Made by a program: the position numbers and the translations under genes | Part shown: positions 37,282 to 45,436 of the stretch, piece by piece | Numbering within the stretch: the first letter of the stretch is position 1 | Layout: each line of letters starts with the position of its first letter | Assembly: GCF_014698505.1 (NCBI RefSeq) | Contig: NZ_JACJTD010000004.1 | Coordinates: 186,001-250,000 of the forward strand | Origin: Nostoc foliaceum FACHB-393 | GTDB taxonomy: Bacteria > Cyanobacteriota > Cyanobacteriia > Cyanobacteriales > Nostocaceae | Length of the DNA: 64,000 nucleotides | Reading direction: 5' to 3' | The notes under the pieces: generated by a model | Seen by the model: only the letters and a program-made list of their open reading frames with translations | Databases searched by the model: none | What the model was told of the DNA's origin: nothing

Positions 37282-37455
37282 ACCTAATTTGGAGCAGTGC
37301 TACAAACAATAATTAACAGAAAATGTACACCACTTGGTTTAAAACACTAGGCGTGAAACTATTATATTTGTCAATCCCATTAGACTAAGAGCAAATGGTC
37401 AAGATTGCCAGTATTCCTAGTTAAACAATACCCTGGCTTGGTAAAAGTGAATTTA

Positions 37456-37947
37456 ATGGAAAAACGAATTTTAGGATTAGATCCAGGACTGGCAACTTTA
37501 GGATTTGGAGTAATTACCTGTACACAAGTTTCCAACAAGGTACAAGAAACTACAGTAAATATGCTGGATTTTGGGGTAATAAAAACGTCAGCAGATGTAG
37601 AAATGGGACAGCGCCTATGTACTTTATTCGATGATTTGCACACCGTGATGGAGGAATTTAAACCAGATTTAGTGGCGATCGAGAAACTATTCTTCTATCG
37701 TATGTCAAGTACAATCCTGGTTGCACAGGCGCGGGGTGTACTCATTTTGGTGTTGGGCCAGCGTCGTCTTCCCTATGTAGAATTTACTCCTGCTCAAATT
37801 AAGCAAGCTTTAACGGGGTATGGCAATGCTGATAAGTCGGAAGTGCAAGAGGCAGTGGCGCGGGAGTTGGATTTAGATGAAATTCCTAGGCCGGATGATG
37901 CTGCGGATGCTTTAGCGGTGGCTTTGACGGCTTCTTATCAGCTGTAG
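37456..37947 (+). CDS. ruvC: Holliday junction resolvase RuvC
   Basis: The 163-residue nuclease cuts Holliday junctions together with RuvAB. The acidic residues of the active site are visible in [13 protein letters not shown] (Asp near 7), AIEKLFF (Glu) and [12 protein letters not shown] (two Asp). I start at ATG 37456 ([11 protein letters not shown]); the frame is open to 37405 but the added residues are not family-like. Confidence 0.94.
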   Translation: MEKRILGLDPGLATLGFGVITCTQVSNKVQETTVNMLDFGVIKTSADVEMGQRLCTLFDDLHTVMEEFKPDLVAIEKLFFYRMSSTILVAQARGVLILVLGQRRLPYVEFTPAQIKQALTGYGNADKSEVQEAVARELDLDEIPRPDDAADALAVALTASYQL

Positions 37948-38068
37948 GTGTTGTACGTAAAGAACTTTAGCAAGAAATTTGCAAGGCAATAATCAGGGTT
38001 TCAGGCTTTAGCAGTAAATAAGTTTATTGAGCCTGCTATTTGAGGTGCAATGGCTGTGGGAATTATAA

Positions 38069-39340
38069 CTAATTATCCGGGCTTGATATTACACGGTATA
38101 ATATTTCGCCAGCCTTCGGCACAAGCAAGATACCTTCATCCTCACGGTTAGCCCATTCAGTGGGTCGAATGGTAGCCGGATCACGATAGTTCAAGTTATG
38201 AGCAGCACAACGTTCAGCAGAAATACCAGTAGCTAGAGTGACACGAATCCGCGCTTGTTCGCCTTCTATCGGATCAAATGTACCCATACCTTTTAAGTGA
38301 GTACTATGGGCTAACACTCCACCGGGATAGGCTTGGAATTTATCCCACTGTTTGAGAAAGTAATCCCGCACATGATAGCCAATTTGAGCTAGGATTTCGC
38401 CATGTGTATAGCTAAACTCGGTAATGTGAGGAGCATATATAATTACTTCGCCTCCGTCAGCCACTACTGGCTCTAACTTGTACATTCCTTTAGCTCCTGT
38501 CCAAATGTCGTCATACATTTGGGGCATTACTGAAAGCACTTGTTTAAAAGGCTGATCTACATATTTAATATGCAGTTTGGCCGATAATTTTGCAGCAGCT
38601 TCCCAAGCTGGCTCTGGTTTATCTATATAAAGTCCAGCTAGCTGATTCGTTTTGGGTGCAACTACCATCGCCAAACAAAGCTTCGGGGTAGAAATCAGGT
38701 TAGCGGCTCGGTTAATTAAGCGCCGAACTGGTGTTATTCCCAGTGTACCAATAATTTCGTAACAGGTGATTAAAGCACCTAACCAGTGTGATACATCAAT
38801 TACTTCCTGACCACCAATGCCAGGAAAAAAGTATTTATTTCCGCCAGAGAAGCCGACAACTTCGTGGGGAAAGACCGGGCCGCAAATCATTATTAAATCG
38901 TATTCTGCTACAAGCTTGTTAACACGGACTTCAACTGCTTGATGTAGCATTCCTCGACTGATCTCTGCTATTTCATTTGCTGAAATTACTCCACAAGAAA
39001 TAAAAGTATCTGGCTCATTCCAAAGGTGGTTAAAGATGCGAACTTTTTTAAAGGTTGTCTCTCGCTCCTCCTGTGTCACCCCCACCAAGTGATTGATTTG
39101 TTCCTGGCTCATAGGATTATGTGTACCCAGAGCGATTAAAAAATCCAGAGCCGCTACCCTTTTACTCAACTCCTGATGAAGCAATCGAAACATTTGGGGG
39201 ATGGGAGCAGTGCGGGTACCATCTGGAATCAACACTAGGATACGCTGTCCATCCAATTTCGGATCTGTCAAAGCTTGATGAACTAGCCCAGAAACTTCCT
39301 CGTGTGAAAGTATCCCATTAGTTACAGCCAGTGAATACAT
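38069..39340 (-). CDS. LarA-type nickel-pincer racemase/epimerase homologue, candidate D-gluconate/D-mannonate 2-epimerase
   Basis: The 423-residue protein belongs to the lactate racemase (LarA) superfamily, which uses a nickel-pincer nucleotide bound to Lys. The residues equivalent to lactate racemase His174, Lys184 and His200 are seen with exact spacing: His159 (FPHEVVGFSGG), Lys169 (GGNKYFFPG) and His185 (DVSHWLG); His105 (IFNHLW) fits His108. The superfamily includes racemases of lactate, malate and other 2-hydroxyacids and also D-gluconate 2-epimerases. It lies 2 bases downstream of a mannonate-type SDR and in the uxaC cluster, and gluconokinase is nearby. I infer that it converts D-mannonate to D-gluconate; lactate or another hydroxyacid cannot be excluded. 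The cofactor genes larB, larC and larE are not in the window. Confidence 0.8.
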   Translation of the reverse strand: MYSLAVTNGILSHEEVSGLVHQALTDPKLDGQRILVLIPDGTRTAPIPQMFRLLHQELSKRVAALDFLIALGTHNPMSQEQINHLVGVTQEERETTFKKVRIFNHLWNEPDTFISCGVISANEIAEISRGMLHQAVEVRVNKLVAEYDLIMICGPVFPHEVVGFSGGNKYFFPGIGGQEVIDVSHWLGALITCYEIIGTLGITPVRRLINRAANLISTPKLCLAMVVAPKTNQLAGLYIDKPEPAWEAAAKLSAKLHIKYVDQPFKQVLSVMPQMYDDIWTGAKGMYKLEPVVADGGEVIIYAPHITEFSYTHGEILAQIGYHVRDYFLKQWDKFQAYPGGVLAHSTHLKGMGTFDPIEGEQARIRVTLATGISAERCAAHNLNYRDPATIRPTEWANREDEGILLVPKAGEILYRVISSPDN

Positions 39341-39342
39341 AA

Positions 39343-40179
39343 TTAAACTCCACTGTAGATACTAAACCCACCATCTACTGGCACAACTACCCCGTTGACG
39401 AAACTAGAACCAGAACTGCATAACCAGATTAAGGTGCTGAGTAATTCATCTGGTTTTCCAAAACGTCCGGCGGGGGTATGGTCGATAATTTTCTGCCCGC
39501 GAACGGTCAAACTGCCATCTGCATTTAGGAGTAAATCTCGATTTTGTTCTCCAATAAAGAAACCTGGCGCGATCGCATTTACTCGCAGTCCATCTCCATA
39601 CTTTTGGGCAAGTTCGACGGCTAACCAGCGAGTAAAGTTATCTATCCCCGCTTTTGCAGCTGAGTAGCCAACCACGCGGCTGATCGCTCGAATGGCAGAC
39701 ATAGAAGAAATATTGACAATACAACCATAGGGCTGATTTCTTTCGACCATTGCTTCACCAAAAACTTGGCTAGGCAGTAGAGTACCGAGTAAGTTGAGGC
39801 TAACTACTTCCTCAAAAGCAACGCGAGGCATATCAAAAATAGTGGCATCAGGGTTAATTGTGGCAGCAGGAATATTACCGCCGGCCATGTTTACCAAGAT
39901 GTCTATCTGATCCCAACGCTGTATAATAGCCTCCCTAGCGATTTCTAATTGGGAGCGATCGCTAACATCTGCAAGCACAGCCATACTTTCTCCACCGTTA
40001 GCGGTAATCTCAGCCACTACTGTACCCGTTCGTGCTTCATTGCGACCCAAAACCGCGACTCGCGCTCCAGCAAGGGCCAAACCCCGTGCCATAGACCCAC
40101 CAAGTACACCAGAACCGCCTGTGATGACTGCTACTTGGTCTTTTAAGCTAAAAAGTTTATTTAAAATCAAGTCTGACAT
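39343..40179 (-). CDS. SDR oxidoreductase, probable D-mannonate oxidoreductase (fructuronate reductase)
   Basis: A 278-residue short-chain dehydrogenase: nucleotide-binding TGGSGVLGGSMARGLA (near residue 22), NMAGGNIPAA, catalytic Ser in NISSMSAI and YxxxK in GYSAAKAG, then the DGSLTVRGQKIIDHTPAGRFG stretch characteristic of the SDR-type mannonate/fructuronate oxidoreductases found beside uxaC. It would reduce D-fructuronate to D-mannonate with NAD(P)H. The start at 40179 (MSDLILNKLFSL) is preferred over an ATT-rich 10-residue extension to 40209. It is transcribed after uxaC and directly before the LarA homologue. Confidence 0.82.
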   Translation of the reverse strand: MSDLILNKLFSLKDQVAVITGGSGVLGGSMARGLALAGARVAVLGRNEARTGTVVAEITANGGESMAVLADVSDRSQLEIAREAIIQRWDQIDILVNMAGGNIPAATINPDATIFDMPRVAFEEVVSLNLLGTLLPSQVFGEAMVERNQPYGCIVNISSMSAIRAISRVVGYSAAKAGIDNFTRWLAVELAQKYGDGLRVNAIAPGFFIGEQNRDLLLNADGSLTVRGQKIIDHTPAGRFGKPDELLSTLIWLCSSGSSFVNGVVVPVDGGFSIYSGV

Positions 40180-40423
40180 CTTATTTAAATTCGTAATTAA
40201 AAAAATCAATATTAAATATTAGGGCTAGCGCTTTTAAGGTGGGTAAAAAGTTTGGTTAATAAATTCCTGTTTGAGCTATTTACTCTGTGTCCTCTGGGCC
40301 TCTGTAGTTAAATAAATTACTTTTAAACCGCAGAGGCACAGAGAAGGCTGAGAAAAAACTATCATATTTTATGAGCCACGTTGAAAGAGCTAATTCTAAT
40401 AGCTTGATTTGGGAGAATTAGTA
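40180..40423. repeat. Spacer with a CTCTGTG-type inverted repeat between uxaC and the SDR gene
   Basis: TCTGTGTCCTCTGGGCCTCT (40278-40297) and CAGAGGCACAGAG (40331-40343) form an inverted repeat of a type seen in many Nostoc intergenic regions. It separates uxaC from the SDR gene by about 240 bases, so the operon may have an internal processing site or promoter. Confidence 0.5.
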
Positions 40424-41845
40424 TTAGTCCAATTTGTAAGCAACCTTAGCGAGGTCGTAAGCTAAAGCGCGGGCCATATCATACCCTTCCTCTTCCTCAA
40501 CCAATCCCCGTGTTACCAATCCAGCTAACCAATTACAAGCTACCCGTCGCCAGACATTATGACGAGCCGGAATAGAAACGAAAGCACGGGTATCATCATT
40601 AAACCCAGCAGTATTATAAAGTCCAGCAGTTTCCATTACCTGATTAAAGTAGCGCTCCATGCCATTTACGCTGTCGTGAAACCACCAAGGCGGGCCAAGC
40701 AATATAGTGGGATAATGACCGGCTAGGGGAGCCAATTCTCGGCTGTAAGTACTTTCATCCATGCCAAAAAGAATTAAGCTAAAGCGCCGATCATTACCAT
40801 AGGCTGACAACAACGGGCGCAGATTTTGAGTCCATTCTATTTTTAGCGGAATATCAGCACCTTTATCAGATCCAAATGTCTCGAACAGAGCCGGATTATG
40901 GTTACGCATAACACCACAATGCATTTGCATCACTAAGCCATCTTCCACACTCATCCGAGCCATTTCCATGAACATATGACCGGTAAAATTCTCAACATCA
41001 CCTGGATTCAGTTTGCCAGTTAATGCTCTAGCAAAAATAGCTTCAGCTTCCTGGTCAGAAAGGCGTGTGGTATAAGGTGTAGCTGCACCTTGATCGGTAG
41101 CTGTCGCGCCCATTTTTTTAAAGAAAGCCCGACGTTCTTCTAGGGCTTTTATAAAAGTGGCGTAAGTGCTAATTTCTTTACCTACAGTGCTTTCCAATTT
41201 GGTAAGATTTTCGCGCCAACCAGGAGCATCTAGATTAACTACTGCATCTGGTCGAAAAGTTGGTCTGATTTGAGTAAAACCTTCTTCGTGGAGCGATCGC
41301 TGATTCTCTAGGGTATCACTGGCTGCATCGGTAGTACAAAGCACTTCGATGTTAAAGCGTTTGAATAAAGCACGAGGGGAAAACTCAGGCAAAGCTAACA
41401 GACGTTCCAAGTAATCATAGATATATCCAGCAGTGCGAGAATTTAAAGGTTCATCTACGCCAAAGACGTTAGTTAGTTCGTCTTTCAGCCACAACCCGGA
41501 CGGAGTACCCTGGAATAGATAAAAATGTTCGGCGAACAATTGCCAGATTTTACGATGGTCGGTTTCTGCTGGTGAACCATCACTAGTAGGTATGCCCAAA
41601 GCTTGCAGAGGTATGCCTCGACTATAAAGCATCCGCAAAAGATAGTGGTCAGGGATAATAAATAATTCGGTCGGTGAACCAAAACGGGCTGCGGGATTAG
41701 CTAACAACGCTGGATCTACGTGCCCGTGTGGACAGACTAAGGGTAGCGCAGATATGCTATCAAAAAATTGGTGAGCTAGTCGTCTTTGAACTGGTTCTGG
41801 AGAAAAGCAGCGATCGGGAGATAAAGCCAGTTTTTTGGTTAACAT
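40424..41845 (-). CDS. uxaC: Glucuronate isomerase UxaC
   Basis: The 473-residue protein matches uronate isomerase of the amidohydrolase superfamily, which converts D-glucuronate to D-fructuronate (and galacturonate to tagaturonate). Features are the N-terminal PLVCPHGHVDPALLA (HxH metal motif), LCTTDAASDTLE, MQMHCGVMRNHN, LLGPPWWFHDSVNGMERY and FNDDTRAFVSIPARH. It is the first gene of an apparent uxaC-SDR-LarA series and lies downstream of lacI on the same strand, 216 bases apart. Confidence 0.94.
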   Translation of the reverse strand: MLTKKLALSPDRCFSPEPVQRRLAHQFFDSISALPLVCPHGHVDPALLANPAARFGSPTELFIIPDHYLLRMLYSRGIPLQALGIPTSDGSPAETDHRKIWQLFAEHFYLFQGTPSGLWLKDELTNVFGVDEPLNSRTAGYIYDYLERLLALPEFSPRALFKRFNIEVLCTTDAASDTLENQRSLHEEGFTQIRPTFRPDAVVNLDAPGWRENLTKLESTVGKEISTYATFIKALEERRAFFKKMGATATDQGAATPYTTRLSDQEAEAIFARALTGKLNPGDVENFTGHMFMEMARMSVEDGLVMQMHCGVMRNHNPALFETFGSDKGADIPLKIEWTQNLRPLLSAYGNDRRFSLILFGMDESTYSRELAPLAGHYPTILLGPPWWFHDSVNGMERYFNQVMETAGLYNTAGFNDDTRAFVSIPARHNVWRRVACNWLAGLVTRGLVEEEEGYDMARALAYDLAKVAYKLD

Positions 41846-42061
41846 AATTTTTGTTTTGTTAAAATTTTTTCAAATTAATTGCGGTTATTTATTACACAAT
41901 CCAGTTGTAGAGACGCGATTTATCGCGTCTTAAAAGACCAATCATCTATACTAATAACCCTTAACCCAAGCGTATTGATTTATTACAGAGCTTTTCGACA
42001 GACATGATTAATCGCCTCTCTACCTACTCCCCATCTCAGTTGTTGTATAATTACCTGAAAA

Positions 42062-43087
42062 TTACTGTAATGCTGCGCTACTACCACGCTGTAATAGAAA
42101 AGGAGATAAAACGCGGTTTTCTACAATTTTTCCTTCTAATAAGTCGAGCAACATTTGCATGGCTATGCCACCAATTTCTAACATTGGCTGGCTGACTGTC
42201 GTGAGTGGCGGAGTAACGTAACTACCCAAAGCAATACCATCAAATCCAACTAGGCTTAAACTTCGCGGTACTAAAATACCTAGTTGTTGGCAGGCTAAAA
42301 GCGCACCAACTGCCATCATGTCGTTGTAACAAAAGATCGCTGTAACCTCAGCAGTCAATAGTTTAGATAGCATCTGCTGTCCGGTAGTAACATCGCTTGT
42401 TCTGGTATCATCTTCATCACTAATTGCAACCCAATCAGTATTTGGTGATATACCAGCTTCCGCAAGGGCCATTTGATACCCTTTTAGGCGCTGCTGATTC
42501 GATCTGCTGCGATCGCCTACACCTAGATAACCAATTGCGGTGTGTCCCAGACTTATTAGATGTTCTGTGGCTAATCTAGCACCTAAGCGATCGTCTATTG
42601 CCACTGAGTGAAATATTTCAGATTGATCTTCTGTCTGGCTATTAATCAGAACTGTTGGCACAGCAATTTGCGTTAGTTGTTTGGTATGCTGCTTACTAAT
42701 TCGTGAGTCTGCTACTAAAATCCCGTCTACTCTCCGACGATGAAAACTATCAATAGCAGCTATTTCTTGCTCAAAATCTCGGTGTGAAGCACTTAACAAA
42801 ACACTCAAGCCTGCGGGTCTGGCTATTTTCTCGATTCCCTCTACTACCTCAGCAAAAAATGGATCTGCTATTGAAGTTACTACTACTCCAATAGTATTAG
42901 TGCGTTTATTTTGCAAGCTTTGAGCAATAGCATTAGGCACATAGTTCATCTCCTGCGCCAATTGCTTAATTTCCTCTCGCACTTTAGGGCTAATGAGAGC
43001 GTTATCTCTCAAAGCGCGTGAAACTGTGGAGTGAGAAACACCTGCTCTTTGAGCAATATCTTCAATTGAAATTCTTCTTTTATTCAT
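42062..43087 (-). CDS. LacI-family transcriptional regulator of the sugar-acid island
   Basis: 341 residues. An N-terminal helix-turn-helix and hinge (ISIEDIAQRAGVSHSTVSRALRD, then PNAIAQSLQNKRTNTIGVVV) precedes a periplasmic-binding-protein-like ligand domain (IADPFFAEVVEGIEKIA, DGILVADSR, AIGYLGVGDRSRSNQQRLKGY, SLVGFDGIALGSYVTPPLTTV). LacI proteins repress sugar genes and let go when ligand binds. A perfect palindrome TGCACACGTGTGCA lies 24 bases upstream of its ATG, and similar sites precede the inositol oxygenase gene, so it likely represses itself, gntK and that gene. The ligand is unknown; glucuronate, fructuronate, gluconate or inositol are candidates. Confidence 0.92.
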   Translation of the reverse strand: MNKRRISIEDIAQRAGVSHSTVSRALRDNALISPKVREEIKQLAQEMNYVPNAIAQSLQNKRTNTIGVVVTSIADPFFAEVVEGIEKIARPAGLSVLLSASHRDFEQEIAAIDSFHRRRVDGILVADSRISKQHTKQLTQIAVPTVLINSQTEDQSEIFHSVAIDDRLGARLATEHLISLGHTAIGYLGVGDRSRSNQQRLKGYQMALAEAGISPNTDWVAISDEDDTRTSDVTTGQQMLSKLLTAEVTAIFCYNDMMAVGALLACQQLGILVPRSLSLVGFDGIALGSYVTPPLTTVSQPMLEIGGIAMQMLLDLLEGKIVENRVLSPFLLQRGSSAALQ

Positions 43088-43111
43088 TTTTTATATGAGG
43101 TTTTAAAATAT

Positions 43112-43125
43112 TGCACACGTGTGCA
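43112..43125. promoter_or_regulatory. LacI-type operator in the lacI-gntK divergent promoter
   Basis: TGCACACGTGTGCA is a perfect 14-base palindrome with the central CG typical of LacI-family operators. It lies 24 bases upstream of lacI and 123 bases upstream of gntK. Confidence 0.75.
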
Positions 43126-43248
43126 TAAGTAGTATTATAGAAAATAATCGTTATTTGTCAAGAGATTTTAATACAACTCACATGTTGCATGGAAAGGAGT
43201 CTTGACTTCTGCCTCCATTTCAATAACTTAACTTTTCTTAAGTAAAAT

Positions 43249-43749
43249 ATGATTAAGCAGTCAATGATTATTATCGTAATGGGTGTATCAGGTTCTGGCA
43301 AAACCACCATAGGAAAACTGCTAGCAGACTCGTTAGAATGGGAGTTTAGCGACGCTGATGCTTTTCACTCGCCAGAGAATGTTGAGAAAATGCGGCGCGG
43401 TATCCCTCTGAGTGAAGCTGACAGGATGCCTTGGTTGCAAGATTTGCAAACAGCCATAAAACATTGGCTGCAAGATAATAAAAATGTAGTGCTGGCGTGT
43501 TCGGCTCTAAAGGACAGCTATCGGCAATTTCTGGTATTGGATAGCGAACGCATCAAGCTAGTTTACCTCAAAGGATCTTATGAGTTGATTCAAATGCGAT
43601 TGCAAGAGCGTAGCAATCATTACATGAGCGAAAAACTCCTCAACAGTCAGTTTTATACTCTTGAAGAACCATTGAGTACCATATCTATGGATGTTGCACA
43701 ACCACCCCAGGTAATTGTCCAAAACATTAGAACGGCCTTGGGAATTTAG
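43249..43749 (+). CDS. gntK: Gluconokinase
   Basis: A 166-residue P-loop kinase of the GntK family, which phosphorylates D-gluconate to 6-phosphogluconate. Walker A is MGVSGSGKTTIGKLLA; further family motifs are FSDADAFHSPENVEKMRRGIPL, DRMPWL, VLACSALKDSYRQFL and MSEKLLNSQFYTLEEP. Start may be the ATG at 43249 or 43264 (MIIIVMGVSGSG). It is divergent from lacI with a shared operator, which links gluconate use to the uronate genes. Confidence 0.93.
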   Translation: MIKQSMIIIVMGVSGSGKTTIGKLLADSLEWEFSDADAFHSPENVEKMRRGIPLSEADRMPWLQDLQTAIKHWLQDNKNVVLACSALKDSYRQFLVLDSERIKLVYLKGSYELIQMRLQERSNHYMSEKLLNSQFYTLEEPLSTISMDVAQPPQVIVQNIRTALGI

Positions 43750-43887
43750 CTTATTGGTTACAACCGGAAGATTAAGATTAATCACGTCTTTGGGAAAACA
43801 TGAACTTTTGGCAACCAGATTACATCAGATGTAAATCTAAAGAAATTTTAAAAGGAACCACATAAATCTAGTGGTAGGAGAAAACTA

Positions 43888-44211
43888 GTGTTTCTAAGAT
43901 TAGCGCAACAACATCAGGAATTCGTCCAAGACTTGGTAATGAACCTGCAAGCCTTGACAATTACACTTGACGGGTGTGGCTATACAGCGTCTTGTTATAT
44001 ATGCGGTGACCAAATGCAGAGTGCTTCATTTATGGTTAGCCTAGGAGAAAAGCACCTGATTCGATTTTTAGTGTCTGATTACGGGATTACTTGGATGGAA
44101 TTATGGGACGATCGCGAATTAATGAAGTTGGAGGGTGCAGAAGCGATCAGCCAGTTACAAGAGTTGGCTAATATTGTCAAGTATTCTCATGCTATTCAAT
44201 TGACAAATTGA
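43888..44211 (+). CDS. DUF1815 family protein
   Basis: A 107-residue soluble protein of the cyanobacterial DUF1815 family (from memory), with QHQEFVQDLVMNLQALT, CGYTASCYICGD and FLVSDYGITWMELWDD. Function unknown. GTG start with AGGAG 8 bases upstream. It lies between gntK and the inositol oxygenase gene but upstream of most of the operator sites, so it may not belong to the sugar-acid regulon. Confidence 0.7.
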   Translation: MFLRLAQQHQEFVQDLVMNLQALTITLDGCGYTASCYICGDQMQSASFMVSLGEKHLIRFLVSDYGITWMELWDDRELMKLEGAEAISQLQELANIVKYSHAIQLTN

Positions 44212-44243
44212 CACTTCTGTGTATGAAGTTGACAAAAAAATTA

Positions 44244-44260
44244 AGTACAGGTGTGTAAAA
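44244..44260. promoter_or_regulatory. Weak LacI-type operator half-match
   Basis: AGTACAGGTGTGTAAAA is the reverse of TTTTACACACCTGTACT and resembles the site at 44467-44486. A TTGACA box lies just upstream (44229-44234). Confidence 0.35.
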
Positions 44261-44287
44261 CAAAATATGAGCTTATATTTAGCTTTG

Positions 44288-44301
44288 TGCACACGTGTGT
44301 A
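44288..44301. promoter_or_regulatory. LacI-type operator upstream of inositol oxygenase, site 2
   Basis: TGCACACGTGTGTA matches the lacI operator at 13 of 14 positions. Confidence 0.65.
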
Positions 44302-44430
44302 TAGCTGTTTACAAAAGTTTTAGTTACTGAGAAGGCATTCAAAATATCTAAGAATTTAGCGATCGCATAAGTGCTTTGTCTGAACTCAAATCCACATGCA
44401 TCCAAAGACGACAAGAAACTTAACACACGT

Positions 44431-44450
44431 TTTTGCACACGTGTGCAAAA
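44431..44450. promoter_or_regulatory. LacI-type operator upstream of inositol oxygenase, site 3 (perfect)
   Basis: TTTTGCACACGTGTGCAAAA is a perfect 20-base palindrome, the best copy of the motif in the window, about 90 bases before the oxygenase ATG. Confidence 0.8.
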
Positions 44451-44466
44451 ATAAATTCAATACAAG

Positions 44467-44486
44467 TTTTGCACACCTGTGCATAA
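44467..44486. promoter_or_regulatory. LacI-type operator upstream of inositol oxygenase, site 4
   Basis: TTTTGCACACCTGTGCATAA keeps both half-sites with one central mismatch. Its centre is 36 bases from that of site 3, and it lies 54 bases before the ATG. Confidence 0.7.
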
Positions 44487-44539
44487 GATGGAGTGCGAAA
44501 GTAGCATTTAACAAATCAATATCGACAAGTAATAAAGTT

Positions 44540-45436
44540 ATGTCTCAAACTATAAATAATGCCATCGACCAAGCTCAAAACAATCCCTTACATTCTCTAG
44601 AAGAATGGGAAGAAGACTTACTTAATCGCTATCCCGATCCGGACAGCATAGTTAAAGAAGGTAAAACCACCGAAGAGTACAGGAATTACGAAACGCCCAC
44701 TAGAGACACGGTGAAAGAGTTCTATCGGTTAAATCATATCAATCAAACGTATGATTTTGTATTAGAAAAAAAAGAAGAATTTTTGAAGTTGGATAAAAAA
44801 GAAATGTCTGTCTGGGATGCATTGGAGTTTTTGAATCAATTAGTTGATGATTCAGATCCTGATACAGACTTAGATCAATTACAGCACCTATTGCAAACAT
44901 CAGAAGCCATTCGCGCTGATGATCACCCAGACTGGATGGTACTTACTGGCTTGTTTCACGATATGGGGAAAGTACTTTGCTTATTTGGTGAACCCCAATG
45001 GGCTACAGTAGGTGATACCTATCCAGTGGGTTGTGCATTTTCTGATAAGATTGTTTTCTCGGAATTTTTCAAAGAAAATCCTGATTACAATAACCCTATA
45101 TATAACTCCCTATATGGTGTTTACGAGCCGAATTGTGGCTTGAGTAATGTATACATGTCATGGGGACATGATGAGTATGTATATTACATGATGAAAAACT
45201 ATTTGCCTGAATCTGCATTATACATCCTTCGCTATCACTCATTTTATCCTCAACATCGTGAAAATGCTTACGAACATTTGATGGATAAACACGATCAAGA
45301 AATGTTTAAATGGGTGAAGTTATTCAATCCCTACGATTTGTATTCAAAGAACCCTAATCCTCCAGATTGGCAAAAATTAAAGCCTTACTATGAAGATTTA
45401 GTAGCTAAATATTTACCCAGAACCTTAAAATTCTAA
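44540..45436 (+). CDS. myo-Inositol oxygenase (MIOX)
   Basis: A 298-residue di-iron oxygenase that cleaves myo-inositol with O2 to D-glucuronate. All six iron ligands of the mammalian enzyme are present: His116 (LQHLLQTSEAIR), His140-Asp141 (GLFHDMGKVL), His210 (MSWGHDEYVY), His233 (RYHSFYPQH) and Asp266 (NPYDLYSK). The GEPQWATVGDTYPVGC loop is also conserved. I start at ATG 44540 (MSQTINNAIDQ); the open frame to 44396 is translated operator DNA. MIOX is typical of eukaryotes and patchy in bacteria, so lateral transfer is plausible. Operators upstream tie it to the LacI regulator, and UxaC would take its product. Confidence 0.94.
   Translation: MSQTINNAIDQAQNNPLHSLEEWEEDLLNRYPDPDSIVKEGKTTEEYRNYETPTRDTVKEFYRLNHINQTYDFVLEKKEEFLKLDKKEMSVWDALEFLNQLVDDSDPDTDLDQLQHLLQTSEAIRADDHPDWMVLTGLFHDMGKVLCLFGEPQWATVGDTYPVGCAFSDKIVFSEFFKENPDYNNPIYNSLYGVYEPNCGLSNVYMSWGHDEYVYYMMKNYLPESALYILRYHSFYPQHRENAYEHLMDKHDQEMFKWVKLFNPYDLYSKNPNPPDWQKLKPYYEDLVAKYLPRTLKF

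Noticed and set aside
44396..44539. N-terminal extension of inositol oxygenase
   Set aside because: The extension is made of operator palindromes (HVFAHVCKNK and following) and similarity begins at ATG 44540.
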